Assembly: GCF_012933445.1 (NCBI RefSeq)
Contig: NZ_JABBNC010000015.1
Location: 114,694-178,693 of the forward strand
Origin: Actinoplanes sp. TBRC 11911
GTDB lineage: Bacteria; Actinomycetota; Actinomycetes; Mycobacteriales; Micromonosporaceae
DNA: 64,000 nt
Reading direction: 5' to 3'
Below the pieces are notes generated by a model, which worked only from the letters and a program-made list of their open reading frames with translations, was not told where the DNA came from and did not search any database. This document shows, in pieces, positions 1 to 10,800 of the stretch (position 1 is the stretch's first letter; each line of letters opens with the position of its first letter). The translations under genes and the position numbers were made by a program.

Positions 1-1533
1 ACGGTGAACCTGATCGCGAGCGGCGGACGGGTCGACGCGGCGCTGGCCCTGGACGACCACACGTACCTGTTCTCCGGCGATCAGTTCGTCCGCTACACCG
101 GTACGGCGTACGAGACGGTCGACGGCGGCTATCCACGCCTGCTGTCCGCGCTGAACCGGGAGCCCCGGCTGACCAACCTGGCCGTCGAGCTGACCGGCGT
201 GGACGCGGCGTTCGCCGACCGCGGCACCGTCTATCTGGTCAGCGGCGAAGCGATACACGCCGTGTCGGCCACGGCCTACCGGCGCTACGCCGATCTCGTA
301 CCGGATCCGCCGGGTTGCCTGTTCGCGGACGCCGGCGGGGTGTACGCCGAGCACCAGGCCGGCGGGTGGCATCACTACAACGCGCTGGAGGGCCCGGACC
401 TGGGCGCGAGGCCGGACGAGCCGGACGCGCTGCGCACGGTGCCGCAGGCGTTCCGCACCGGGCTCGACGCCGTGCTGACGGCCCCGGACGGCAACGTGCA
501 CCTGTTCAAGGGGACGACCTGCTTCGACGGCCGGCTGCGCCGCGAGCAGCCCATCGTGGAAAGGTGGGGGCGAGCCCGGAACACCATCGATCAGGACAAC
601 AGCGTCGACGCCGCGTTCGTCGGGGTGGACGGCAAGACGTACGTGTTCAGCGGCGACCAGTTCGTGGTGTACGCCGGACCGCGTTACGCCGGCGTGGTGG
701 TCGACGACGGCCCGCTCCCGGTGGCCGACCATTGGGGTGGGCTGACCGGCGTGGCGTTGGCGTACGTGCAGGAAGGTGTCACGTATTTGTTCGAGCCGCC
801 CGGCCCCGGGGGCGAGATGCGCTACGTCGCGTACTCGGGCCCGGACTACGCGACGCCCGACGGTGGCGAACCACGGTGGACCGGGCCCGAGTTCTGGAAT
901 CTGCCGCGCCACGACACGCAGCCGGTCGCGGTGCTGTCCACCGGCGGGATCCTGCAGGCGATCGCCGGCGACATGGTGATGCGCTACGACCCCGCCACCG
1001 GGACCTGGTCGTCGCCGCGCCCGTTCGCGCGGACCTGGCCCGGGATCGACGATCCGGCCGGGTTGCGGACCGCGTTCACCGGCCTCGACGGCACCACCTA
1101 CTTCTTCCTCCAGCACGAGTTCATCCAGCACAGCGGCCGGGCCGCCATCGTCCGCGGCGCGATCCGCGAGCAGTGGGGACTGACCCGCACCACCGACGTC
1201 GTGACGGTGGACGCCGCGGTGGTGGCCGGCGAGCACACGTTTGTGTTCTCCGGCGACCGGTACGCGCGTTACTCGGACATTGCCTACCTTTTTCCGGATA
1301 CGGGATATCCGAAGCCGATCGTCGGCAACCTGCGCCGCGAGACGGCGTTCGCGAACCTGCCGGCCGCCTTCGACGACGAACTGGCGCGACGCTTCGCGGC
1401 CGGCAACCCCGCGATGATCGACGCGGCGGTGGCTCGCGGGCGGACCACGTATCTGTTCACCGGTCGCACCTGCCACGCGGTCTCCACCAGCGTGACCGCA
1501 ACCTACGCCACCGAAAGGCTCACGCGCGTCTGA
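1..1533 (+). CDS. Hemopexin-repeat protein, 5' end cut by window edge
   Basis: The frame is open from the first base of the window; a GTG at position 4 could serve as start, but no ribosome site can be seen, so I treat the gene as 5'-partial. About 510 residues are visible. They hold roughly eight hemopexin-like blades, each a variant of D-A-A-x-x-x-x-x-x-x-Y-x-F-S-G-D-x-F-x-x-Y (for example near residues 10-32, 200-225 and 400-425). Such repeats form beta-propellers that bind ligands or proteins. Some blades are degenerate. No catalytic motif and no signal peptide are visible in this part. The last 14 bases overlap the convergent gene that ends at 1520. Function unknown; a binding or lectin/toxin-like role as in photopexins is possible. 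Confidence 0.75.
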   Translation, partial: TVNLIASGGRVDAALALDDHTYLFSGDQFVRYTGTAYETVDGGYPRLLSALNREPRLTNLAVELTGVDAAFADRGTVYLVSGEAIHAVSATAYRRYADLVPDPPGCLFADAGGVYAEHQAGGWHHYNALEGPDLGARPDEPDALRTVPQAFRTGLDAVLTAPDGNVHLFKGTTCFDGRLRREQPIVERWGRARNTIDQDNSVDAAFVGVDGKTYVFSGDQFVVYAGPRYAGVVVDDGPLPVADHWGGLTGVALAYVQEGVTYLFEPPGPGGEMRYVAYSGPDYATPDGGEPRWTGPEFWNLPRHDTQPVAVLSTGGILQAIAGDMVMRYDPATGTWSSPRPFARTWPGIDDPAGLRTAFTGLDGTTYFFLQHEFIQHSGRAAIVRGAIREQWGLTRTTDVVTVDAAVVAGEHTFVFSGDRYARYSDIAYLFPDTGYPKPIVGNLRRETAFANLPAAFDDELARRFAAGNPAMIDAAVARGRTTYLFTGRTCHAVSTSVTATYATERLTRV

Positions 1534-1981
1534 GGGCGACCGTCGCCCGATAGGCGGTCGCGTAGATCATGCCGGCCCAGCCGTCCGGGCTGCGGAAGGC
1601 GAGGCTGGTCGCGCCGTGCTCGGCCCGGTCGGCGACGATCGTGAACGCACGTTGCGGCAGCTCGCCGCGGTAGAACGACAGCACCGCCTGCGGACCTGGT
1701 TCGGTCAGGGTGAACGACGCGCCGGCCTCGTGATCGGACAGAGCGGTCACCCGGCTGCCGGGCGGTAAGAGAAAGGCGGACGGCACATTCCGTACGCCGG
1801 TGCCGGTCCTCGCCGCGGCCGGGGCGTCCTGGGCGGCCGGCCGGGTGTGGCTGGTGCGCGCCGGCGCGATCGTGACGGCTTCGGTGTGCCGCGTGCCGGC
1901 GGCGGCGGGGCTGCCACCGGCGCCCAGGCCGGTGACGGCGAACAGCGTGGCCAGCAAGGTGGCGATCCGCCTGGCGATCAT
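1520..1981 (-). CDS. Small secreted protein of unknown function
   Basis: 153 residues from the ATG at 1981, chosen because a strong ribosome site (GGGAGGAAGG) lies just upstream; a start 19 codons earlier has no such site. Residues 1-28 form a Sec signal (M-I-A-R-R followed by a hydrophobic stretch and an A-A-A-G-T type cleavage region). An Ala/Thr-rich linker follows, then a compact domain of about 90 residues beginning at F-L-L-P-P-G-S with the segments V-L-S-F-Y-R-G-E-L-P and W-A-G-M-I-Y-A-T-A-Y. The Y-R-x-x-L-P pattern resembles small domains found in some secreted actinobacterial proteins, but I cannot name the family. It is convergent with the hemopexin gene and divergent from the histidine kinase. 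Confidence 0.7.
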   Translation of the reverse strand: MIARRIATLLATLFAVTGLGAGGSPAAAGTRHTEAVTIAPARTSHTRPAAQDAPAAARTGTGVRNVPSAFLLPPGSRVTALSDHEAGASFTLTEPGPQAVLSFYRGELPQRAFTIVADRAEHGATSLAFRSPDGWAGMIYATAYRATVALRRA

Positions 1982-2065
1982 GCGTTGCCTTCCTCCCGCG
2001 ACCCGGTCCGTTGCCATTCTCGTTGATCCGGTCAACATGGTCGGGGCGCGCGGTCAACCCGCACG

Positions 2066-4018
2066 ATGAGCTGGTACGAACCGGTGTGTGGCGAGCGGCA
2101 CAGCGGTGCGGGTGGAGAAAGGGCACCCGGGCAACGTTTGATCGACGCGATGGGTATCGGTAGCGGAGTCCGTCCGCCGTGGGCCGGGCGAGGTGGATTC
2201 CGGGGTCAGGTCGCGCTGTGGATTGTCGTCGCCGTGGCCGGGTTGGTGTTGATCGGCCTCGTGTGCGCGGCGGCGCGGCGTGCCGACGTTTTCGTCCTTG
2301 GCCTGCTCATCGCGGTGGCGGTGGGTGTCGGTGCGGTCACGGTTTCGCTCGCTCGGCGTGCGACGGAATCCGAGCGCGCTCGCGGCGATCTGGTCGACGA
2401 TCAGGCGGCGTTGCGGCGGGTGGCCACTCTGGTCGCCGGCGGCGCCGCGCCCGCGGCGGTGTTCGCCGCGATCGCCGACGAGCTTGCCCTGCTGATCGGC
2501 GCGGAAGCCAGTTTCGTGGCCAAGGTGGACGAGCGTGCGGACGAGGCCGATCCGTGGGTCACCATCGTCGCTTCCTACGGGCGGCCGGTCACGACGGCGT
2601 CGGTCGGGATGAGTTTCGCCCTCAAGCGCGGCAGATTGCTGCGTACCGCGATCGACGCCGGTAAGCCGACCCGGTTTGTCGGCGAACAGCTCAGCGACGG
2701 GCCGTTGAGCGTCGTCGTCGCGGAACTGGGGCTGCGGGACGCGATCGCCGCGCCCATCTTCGTCGGCGCACGCCTCTGGGGCATGACGGGGGTGGCGTCC
2801 ACCAAGGACTTCCAGCCCGCCGCCGAGTCCCGCATCGCCGACTTCATCGAACTCGCCGCGACGGCCATCGCCAGCACCGAGGCCAGCACGGAAATCTCCC
2901 GGTTAGCGGACATGCACGCGTCGCTTCGCCGGCTCGCCCTGCTCATCGCCCGCGGCGAGTCGCCCGAGGTGGTGTATTACGCGGTCACCAAGGAGGTGCT
3001 CCGCTACTTCGGCGAAGGCGGCACCGCGCGGCTGATGCGCTACGAGCCGGACGGCACCGTCACTCTCCTGGCCAGCGCGGGCGCGACCAGGCCACCGGTC
3101 ATCGTCGGGGCCGCGTGGGAACGCCGGCCGCCGGACGGGATCCTGGAAACCGTGCGCCGGACCGGACGGCCCGCCCGTGTCGACGACTACCGCACGCTGG
3201 CCAATGGTCAGCTGCTCGCGGATGCGGGGTTCATCTCCGCGGTCGGGATGCCGATCCATGTCAGCGGGCGGCTGTGGGGGCTGATCGCGGTGGGCACCGG
3301 GAACGGGTCGCTGCCACCCGACCTCGAGACTCGGATGACCGAGTTCACCGACCTGGTCGCCACCGCCGTCGGAGATGCCCAGAGCCGCAGCGAGCTGGCC
3401 CTCTCCCGGGCCCGGATCATCGCCGCGGCCGACGAGACGCGCCGGCGCATCGAACGTGACATGCACGACGGCATCCAGCAGAGCCTCGTCTCCCTGACGC
3501 TGCGCCTGCGTTCCGAGGCCATGGACGCGGCCGATCGCGGCGAGTCGTCCGACGAGCTGGCCGCCGGTGCGGAGGAACTCGCGACGATCGTCGACCAGAT
3601 GCGAGAACTGTCCCGGGGTATCCACCCGGCTGTGTTGTCCGACTCCGGTCTGTCGCCGGCTCTGCGCGCACTGGGCCGGCGTTCTCCGCTGCCGGTGACG
3701 ATCGACTTACGCATCGACGGCCGATTGCCGCTGCCGGTCGAAGTCGGCGCCTACTACGTGGTCTCGGAGATGCTCACCAACGCGGTGAAGCATGCCGATG
3801 CCTCGCGCGTCGACGTCGAGGCCGAGGTGAACGACGGTGTGCTGACACTGAGCGTCCGGGACGACGGAATCGGTGGGGCGGACCCGGGACGCGGAACCGG
3901 ACTGCTCGGACTGCGGGACCGGATCGAAGCCCTGGCCGGGACCTTCGACATCGACAGCCCGCCGGGTCGAGGCACGACCGGGACCTGCCGCATTCCGGTG
4001 GTACCGCCCGCATCCTGA
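2066..4018 (+). CDS. Membrane sensor histidine kinase, two GAF domains, NarL/DesK type
   Basis: 650 residues from the first start; GTG/TTG/ATG codons at 2138-2150 are alternatives, and N-terminus choice is uncertain. Two membrane segments lie at about 48-70 and 74-96. Two GAF domains follow (about 115-275 and 285-440), then a HisKA_3 dimerisation helix with the phospho-acceptor H467 in D-M-H-D-G, and a HATPase domain with N572 in the N box (L-T-N-A-V-K-H) and D-D-G-I-G-G plus G-T-G-L-L-G-L-R-D-R as G boxes. It should autophosphorylate and pass phosphate to a NarL-type regulator, but none is adjacent. The kinase at 21000 is a close paralogue; relative to it this protein lacks most of the DUF4118-like multi-spanning sensor. 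It stands directly upstream of the phospholipase operon. Confidence 0.88.
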   Translation: MSWYEPVCGERHSGAGGERAPGQRLIDAMGIGSGVRPPWAGRGGFRGQVALWIVVAVAGLVLIGLVCAAARRADVFVLGLLIAVAVGVGAVTVSLARRATESERARGDLVDDQAALRRVATLVAGGAAPAAVFAAIADELALLIGAEASFVAKVDERADEADPWVTIVASYGRPVTTASVGMSFALKRGRLLRTAIDAGKPTRFVGEQLSDGPLSVVVAELGLRDAIAAPIFVGARLWGMTGVASTKDFQPAAESRIADFIELAATAIASTEASTEISRLADMHASLRRLALLIARGESPEVVYYAVTKEVLRYFGEGGTARLMRYEPDGTVTLLASAGATRPPVIVGAAWERRPPDGILETVRRTGRPARVDDYRTLANGQLLADAGFISAVGMPIHVSGRLWGLIAVGTGNGSLPPDLETRMTEFTDLVATAVGDAQSRSELALSRARIIAAADETRRRIERDMHDGIQQSLVSLTLRLRSEAMDAADRGESSDELAAGAEELATIVDQMRELSRGIHPAVLSDSGLSPALRALGRRSPLPVTIDLRIDGRLPLPVEVGAYYVVSEMLTNAVKHADASRVDVEAEVNDGVLTLSVRDDGIGGADPGRGTGLLGLRDRIEALAGTFDIDSPPGRGTTGTCRIPVVPPAS

Positions 4019-4187
4019 AGAAATCGGTATTTCGAGATCGCCTCGCGAATTGGCTGAACGGTCAAGATCGAGTTCACGTCTGGTTCATTAAGCGCTGATT
4101 CACTCCGGCTGTTCCATACAGCTAACGGCTTGATGTCGCGCCATGCCCGCTCTCTGGACGTCGACGCGACGCGAGGAGTACAACCAG

Positions 4188-6329
4188 ATGGTTTCGAGTG
4201 ACGATGCCCGCCGCAATCGTTTCGCATCGATCGCCAAACCCGGATTGAGCCGTCGCGGTTTTCTGCGGGCCAGCACCGCGGTTCTCGGTGCCGGCGCGTT
4301 GGGCGGGTGGCTGGCCGACTCGGCCGCCGCGGCGGCCAACGGGCTCGGCACCGGGGCCAGCCCGGGGACGATTCCACCGGGGCTGACCGGCACGCTCGCC
4401 GACATCAAGCACGTCGTGGTCCTGGTACAGGAAAATCGCAGTTTTGATCACTACTACGGGATGGTTCCCGGGGTGCGTGGTTTCGCGGACAAGCAGGCGC
4501 TGACATTCCAGAATGGACTCAGCGTTTTCCATCAGCCGGATCCGTCCCGATCGGACGGCGGGTATCTGCTGCCGTTCCGGCTGGTTTCCGGGAAAGTGAA
4601 CGCGCTCGGGATGAACTCGTTGCCGCACGGCTGGGCGACCGATGGCATTCCGATGTGGAACAAAGGCGCGTGGGACCGCTGGACGACGTACAAGACCCCG
4701 CAGACGATGGGGTATTTCACCGAGGACGACATTCCGTGGCATTGGGCGCTCGTCAACAACTGGACGATCTGCGACCACAACCACTGCTCGTTCAACGGCT
4801 CCACGGATCCGAACCGGTTCTACATGTGGAGCGGGACGATCGACCCGAACGGCGTCGCCGGTGGGCCGGAGCTGAGCAACCCGCCGTCCGGTAACCCGTC
4901 CTGGACGTCGCTCTACGACCTGATGCAGGACGCGGGCGTCGACTGGCGCGCGATGGCGGGAGCGGGCAGCGCCAACGACATGGGGGCGCGATCGTTCGCC
5001 CGCATCCACGCGGCCGCCACCTCCGCCGATCCGGCGGTGCGCGACCAGGCCGTACGGGGGAAATTGGTGGATTCTCCGCCGCTGGTCCTGCTGCCCAACC
5101 CGACCGATCCGGCCAACATCGACCTGATCCTGGCCGACTTCATCAAGGCGTGCGCGGACAACACCCTGCCCGAGGTGGCGTTCATCAACTCGGGCAACGG
5201 GTGGGACGAGCACCCGGCCAGCACCGATCGCGGGATGGCCTTCACGTATCGCGTGATCCAGGCGATGGCCTCCAACCCGGACGTCTGGAACTCCACGCTG
5301 CTGATCACCACCTACGACGAGAACGACGGGCTCTTCGACCACGTCCTGCCGCCGATGGCCGAGCTCGGCACCAAGGACGAGTTCGTCAAGGGCAATCCGC
5401 TGGGCCCGGGCGGCCGGGTGCCGCTGATGCTGATCTCGCCGTGGACGCGGCACAACGGCGGCGCGGTCAGCTCCGAGGTCTTCGACCACACGTCGGTGAC
5501 GCAGTTCCTCGAGGTGTGGCTGCGGCAGGCGCGCGGGAAGACGATCCACAACCCCAACATCACCGACTGGCGGCGCACCGTCTGCGGCGATCTGGTGTCC
5601 GCGTTCGACTTCGCGCATCCCGACTTCTCGGTGCCCGAACTGCCCGACGCCACCGTGCTGGTCGCCGCCGTCGCCGCGGACCAGAAGCTGCCGGTTGCCG
5701 CGCCCCCACCGGTCGGGCAGCAGACCATGCCGGTGCCGGCGGCGGAGGACCCGGCGAACCGGCGGGTGCGGCGGCCCGTCCCGTACCAGCAGAACGCGGT
5801 GATGTCGGCGGACGGCTCGACCGGCGCCGTGACGGTGACCCTGTCGAACGACGGCACCTCCGGCTGCAGCCTGCTCGTCTACCCGGACGCGTACCTGCCG
5901 CTGCGCGCCACGCCGTACACGGTGGTGAAGGGGACGCCGCGCACGCACGTCTGGGATTCGCGGGTGACCGGCGGCCGGTACGCGATGTCGATCTACGGCG
6001 CGGACCGGTTCATCCGCTCGTTCGCCGGGACGGTGCGGCACGACGGCATGGGCATCGGCGCGGCCCCGACCGCGACCTCCGAGCTGGTGACCGGCGCCGG
6101 GCGGCTACTGCGGATCCACCTCGGCAACGAGGGCCTGAACCCGGTCGTGTTCGGCCTGACGCCGAACGACTACGCGGGCACGGCACAGACGGTGGTCGTC
6201 GACGGCGCCGGCACCGCGACGGTGGACTGGCCGGTCGATCAGGACGGCTACTACGACGTGATCATCACCGACACCTCGGACAGCGGGTTCCGCCACCGCT
6301 ACGCCGGACGTATCAACGCGACTGCCTGA
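4188..6329 (+). CDS. Tat-exported phosphocholine-type phospholipase C
   Basis: 713 residues. The ATG at 4188 follows a GAGGAG ribosome site; an earlier ATG at 4143 has none. A twin-arginine signal (S-R-R-G-F-L-R, R22-R23, then a hydrophobic Ala/Gly run to A-D-S-A-A-A) sends the folded enzyme out. The catalytic domain of the alkaline-phosphatase superfamily begins at I-K-H-V-V-V-L-V-Q-E-N-R-S-F-D-H-Y-Y-G, the hallmark of bacterial phospholipase C and acid phosphatase. Other markers are S-F-N-G-S-T-D-P-N-R and T-Y-D-E-N-D-G-L-F-D-H-V. Two C-terminal PLipase_C_C (DUF756) beta domains occupy about 540-710. Length matches the phosphocholine-specific family. The next gene starts 13 bp downstream, so this is the probable first gene of the operon. 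Confidence 0.92.
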   Translation: MVSSDDARRNRFASIAKPGLSRRGFLRASTAVLGAGALGGWLADSAAAAANGLGTGASPGTIPPGLTGTLADIKHVVVLVQENRSFDHYYGMVPGVRGFADKQALTFQNGLSVFHQPDPSRSDGGYLLPFRLVSGKVNALGMNSLPHGWATDGIPMWNKGAWDRWTTYKTPQTMGYFTEDDIPWHWALVNNWTICDHNHCSFNGSTDPNRFYMWSGTIDPNGVAGGPELSNPPSGNPSWTSLYDLMQDAGVDWRAMAGAGSANDMGARSFARIHAAATSADPAVRDQAVRGKLVDSPPLVLLPNPTDPANIDLILADFIKACADNTLPEVAFINSGNGWDEHPASTDRGMAFTYRVIQAMASNPDVWNSTLLITTYDENDGLFDHVLPPMAELGTKDEFVKGNPLGPGGRVPLMLISPWTRHNGGAVSSEVFDHTSVTQFLEVWLRQARGKTIHNPNITDWRRTVCGDLVSAFDFAHPDFSVPELPDATVLVAAVAADQKLPVAAPPPVGQQTMPVPAAEDPANRRVRRPVPYQQNAVMSADGSTGAVTVTLSNDGTSGCSLLVYPDAYLPLRATPYTVVKGTPRTHVWDSRVTGGRYAMSIYGADRFIRSFAGTVRHDGMGIGAAPTATSELVTGAGRLLRIHLGNEGLNPVVFGLTPNDYAGTAQTVVVDGAGTATVDWPVDQDGYYDVIITDTSDSGFRHRYAGRINATA

Positions 6330-6342
6330 CCGGAGAGTTGAC

Positions 6343-7860
6343 GTGCCTGTTCTGAAGTCCCGGCTGCTGCGCGTATCGGTGTCCGCGGCCGCGGTGGCCG
6401 CCACGTGCGGCTTACTCGTCGGTGCGGCGTACGCGTCGCAGTCCGATACGTCCGCCGCCGGCGGATTCGTCATCGACGCTCTGAGCGCGGCCCAGGTGCC
6501 GCCGGGCGGGGTCGTCTCGCAACCGGTGCGCGGGCTCTGGAGCGGCGACCAGCCCAGCGGCTTCGCCAAGGTGTCCGGCCCGGACTGGTTGAGCGTCACG
6601 GCCGAGGGTGTCGTGACCGGCACCGTGCCCGCCGACGCCCCGAACCAGCCGGTGGTGGTCACCGTGCGGGCCGGTTCGGCCTCGGTGAAGGTGGTCGTCC
6701 CGGTCGCGTCGGCGCCGCGGCTCGAGGTGGCCAGCCTCAACCTCGACGACGCCGGGGCGAACGCGGCCTCGGACGCACGCCAGAAGGTGCTGCAGGCCGT
6801 CGCCGCCGACGGGATCCAGGTCCTGGGCGTGCAGGAGTCGGGCGGATCCGAGGCCACCGAACTGGCGAACGATCTGGGCTGGCACTCCTGGCAGAGCGCC
6901 GGGGATCTGGGCATCGTCAGCGCGTATCCGATCAGCGACGTGACCGCGCCGACGGCGAGTGTGCCGGCCGTGGCGGTGACGCTGGATGTGAGCGGGCAGC
7001 CGGTCCGGGTCTGGGTCACCCATCTGGACGAGAGCGACTACGGTCCGGCCCGGGCCTGTGCCGGGGCGACCGACGTCGTCGCGCACGAGCAGGGCACGAC
7101 CCGGTACGCGCAGGCGCAGGCCACGGCTTCGGCGATGGGTGCGGACATCGCCGGGGGAGCGCCGGTGATCCTGCTGGGGGATCTGGCCTCGCCGTCCGGT
7201 TTGGACTGGACGAGCGCGGCTTCGCACTGCGGCGCGGGGGCGGTGGCCTGGCCGGTGACCGCGGCGTTCGCCAATGCCGGGCTGATCGACTCGTTCCGCA
7301 CGGCGCACCCCGATCCGGTTGCCGACGCCGGGCCGACCTGGCCGTCGGTGGCCGGTGACAGTACGGCGGGGCCGGCCGACCGCGTCGACTACGTGGAGTA
7401 CGCGGGTGGGCTCACCGTGCTGGGGGCCGAGTCGTATTACACCGGGTGGACCGGGCCGGGTGGACCGTCCACGGATTGGCCGTCCGATCACGCGGCCGCG
7501 GTGACGCTGTTCCAGCTGCCGGCGAGCACACCGGCGACGACGCAGCCGTCGAGCACACCCGCGACGCCGCCGGCGACCTCCGTGCCGCAGAAACAGTTCA
7601 CCTCCACGCCCAAGCCGAAGATCACCGGCACGGCGAAGCACGGACAGACCCTCACCGCCACCGCCGCGGCGTGGAGTCCGAAGGCATCGCTGACCTACCA
7701 GTGGTACGCGGACGGGACGGCGATCAAGAACGCGACCACGGCGAGCTACACGATCGCCGCGAAATATGAAGGCGCACGGCTCACGGTGAGCGTCACCGGC
7801 AGCAAATCCGGCTACGCCACCGTCACGGTGACCTCGGCCGAGACGGGAGTCGTCAAATGA
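6343..7860 (+). CDS. Secreted endonuclease/exonuclease/phosphatase-family protein with Ig-like tail
   Basis: 505 residues from a GTG start preceded by GGAGAG. Residues 1-32 are a signal peptide. A short Ig/putative-binding region (about 40-120) precedes an EEP catalytic fold (about 125-390). Visible EEP motifs are S-L-N-L, the metal-binding Glu in V-Q-E-S-G, the His in V-T-H-L-D, L-L-G-D-L-A-S, D-R-V-D-Y-V-E-Y and the final W-P-S-D-H. In the usual G-D-x-N motif the Asn is Ala, so activity may be altered. A Thr/Pro linker leads to one C-terminal Ig-like repeat (Y-Q-W-Y-A-D-G) that closely matches the last repeat of the next protein. Its stop overlaps the next start as ATGA, so translation is coupled. 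DNase, phosphodiesterase and sphingomyelinase activities are all possible. Confidence 0.82.
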   Translation: MPVLKSRLLRVSVSAAAVAATCGLLVGAAYASQSDTSAAGGFVIDALSAAQVPPGGVVSQPVRGLWSGDQPSGFAKVSGPDWLSVTAEGVVTGTVPADAPNQPVVVTVRAGSASVKVVVPVASAPRLEVASLNLDDAGANAASDARQKVLQAVAADGIQVLGVQESGGSEATELANDLGWHSWQSAGDLGIVSAYPISDVTAPTASVPAVAVTLDVSGQPVRVWVTHLDESDYGPARACAGATDVVAHEQGTTRYAQAQATASAMGADIAGGAPVILLGDLASPSGLDWTSAASHCGAGAVAWPVTAAFANAGLIDSFRTAHPDPVADAGPTWPSVAGDSTAGPADRVDYVEYAGGLTVLGAESYYTGWTGPGGPSTDWPSDHAAAVTLFQLPASTPATTQPSSTPATPPATSVPQKQFTSTPKPKITGTAKHGQTLTATAAAWSPKASLTYQWYADGTAIKNATTASYTIAAKYEGARLTVSVTGSKSGYATVTVTSAETGVVK

Positions 7861-10800
7861 GGATCCGCAGCGCGCTCATAGCCGGCGCACTCACCGCGAC
7901 GGTGCTGGTCGGACTGCCCGGATCGGCCGCGGTGGCGGACACCATCAGCGGCAGCGGCACCGCGGCCGACCCGTACCTCATCGACACCGCGGCCGATCTC
8001 GACGCCGCCGCGGCCGCCGTCAACGCCGACACCGGGCACACCGGCGCGGCGATCGCGACCTACCGGCTGCGCGCCGACGTCGACTACGCCGGCCAGACCT
8101 TCGCCGACTTCGCCTGGTTCGGCGGCACGTTCGACGGCAACGGCCACGCGATCCGCAACCTGGTGAACACGGTCACGGTCAGCGGGACCACCGCCGCGAG
8201 CGCGGTGTTCTACGCGCTGAACGGCGCGACGGTGCGGAACCTGACACTCGACGCGGTGAGCACCGTGCCGCCCGATCAGTCGGCGAGCAACTCCTACCCG
8301 GTCGCCGGCCTCGCCGGGACCGCGACGAGCTCGACGATCACCGGCGTCGGCCTGGTCGACTCGACCGTCTCGGTGACCACCGGCAGCACCAGCGCCGTGC
8401 TGGCCGGGCTCGTCAACACGGTCACCGGAACCCAGGCCGCGCCGAGCACGATCAGCAACAACTACGTCAGCGGCACGACGGTGACCGGACTGAAGTACGT
8501 GGCCGCCCTGGTGGCCAACGTGGGGTCGTTCACCACGATCTCGGACAACTTCGTCTCGGCCGCGGTCAGCAACACCGCCAGCGGGGCCGGCGAGACGGCG
8601 ACCCTGCTCGTGCGGGCCGTCACGGGCACCCAAGGCGTGGCGATCCGGGACAACGTCATCCACTCCGGATCGATCACGCGCTCGTTCGGCTCCAGCGCGT
8701 ACGTGGGCGGTTGGGTCAGTGGGTCTTCGGCCGGCACCGGCGTCACGATCGCGGACAACCTGGTCAACGCCAACAACGCCGTGAATGTCGGGGCGGACAG
8801 GCTGACCGTGAGCCCGATCGCGGTGCCCGCCGACTGGCCGTACGGCAGCAGTTTCGCCCTCGGCTGGAGCGGCAATCACCCGTACGACTACGCCAACTGC
8901 ACGGGTACGGCCGACCCCGTCACCGGAAGCAAGTGCTGGACCATCGGCGACAACGGCACGTACACCGACCCGGCCGCGCTCGCGACGCAGGCCACCTACG
9001 ACTGGGACTTCACCAGGACCTGGACGTGGGACACCGCCGCCAAGCATCCGGTGCTGACGCGGGCGCCCAAGGTGAGCACGACGACCCGGAGCATCACGGT
9101 CACGCAGGGCTCACCGCTGGACGCCGCCGCCCTGGAGAGCAAGTCCGGAGCGACCATCGACGACGGCACGCTGTCGGCCGACCTGAGTGGCGTGGACACC
9201 GCCACCATCGGTACGCAGACCGCGTACCTCATCGGCACGAACGACGGTTTCACGACCACCGTGCCGATCACGGTGACGGTGACGGCGCCGACCTCGGGTC
9301 CGACGCTCACCGTGCCGATCACCACGATCGCGGTGCCCGCAGGAGCGCTGCCGACGCCGGCCCAGATCCTGGCGGCCACGCACGCCACGACCGACAAGGG
9401 CACGCTCGGCGTCGACTTCGGCGCGCTGGGTGCCGCGGACTTCGCCACCCCCGGCGCCACCAACACGGTCAACGTGACCGCGTCGTTCAACGGCCTGTCC
9501 GCCACGCCGGTGCCGGTCACCGTGAACGTCACCCTGGCCGGGAGCGGGACGGCGGCCGACCCGTACCGGCTCGGTTCGGCCGCGGCTCTCGACTACGCCA
9601 CGACCAGGATCAACGCCGACACGGCCCGCACCGGCGCCGCGATCGCGCACTACGCCGTGACCGCGGACATCGACTATGCCGGGAGGACGTTCGCCGGCAT
9701 CACCTGGTTCGGCGGGACGTTCGACGGAGCCGGGCACACCATCGCCAACCTGGTCAACCCGACCACCACCGACACCGCGCCGGTCACCGCGATGTTCGTG
9801 ACCGACACCGGAACGATCGAGAACCTGGTGCTCGCGCACCTGACCTCGAACGTGACGTGTGCCGGCGGCGCGACCTACTACGACGCCGCGGTCGTCTCCA
9901 GCCTGAGCGGCGGCACGCTGAGCGGCATCGAACTGGTCGACTCGTCGGTCGTCATGACCCCCGGCGCGTGCGCCACCAACTCCTTCGTGGGCGGGCTGGT
10001 GCGCATCACGTCGGGCGCCGCGACGATCACGAACAACATGGTGTGGAACAGCACGATCGGCGGCAACAAGTACGCGGGTGGTATCGCGGCCGCGCCGGCC
10101 AACGGCGCCGTCATCACCAACAACCTGATCAACGCCACCATCTACCAGCCGACCAGTGGAGCCGGAGCGACCGTCGGCGGTGTCGACGCGGTGCCCGCCG
10201 GCACGGTGACGACCACCGGCAACGTCATCTTCGGAGGCTCGATCACCGCCGGCACCGGCACCACCCCGGCGACCGGCGGGACCCACACGGTCAACGCGAT
10301 CGCCGCCGGCGCGACGAGTGCGACGAACCTGGTCAGCTCGAACGCGGCCATCCAGCCGTCCGCCAACGGCAACAACACACCACCGAGCAACGGTACGCCG
10401 GTGAACGCCGCCGACCTCGCCAAGCAATCGACCTACGAGGGTGCCGGCTGGGACTTCGCGGGCGGCACGACACCCTGGGCGTGGGGCGGCGACCATCCCG
10501 TGCTGCGCACCGCGCCGCTGCTGCGGTTGACCGGCACCGTCCAGTTCAGCTACGCGGCCGGCGCCGAGACGGCCGCGCAGGCCAAGGCCGCGATCCTGGC
10601 CGCCGCCGCTCCGGCCCTCGACCAGCCGGGCGCGTCCCCGGTCTTCGACGTGGACCTGTCCGGCGTGGACTTCGGCGCCGCCGGGACCTACCCGGCCGAG
10701 GTGATCGCCACCGACGGCGGCGTCGCGGCGATGCCCCGTCCGGTGACCGTCACCATCGTCGACCCGGACGCCCTGACCGTGAGCGTGCTCGACCCCACGC

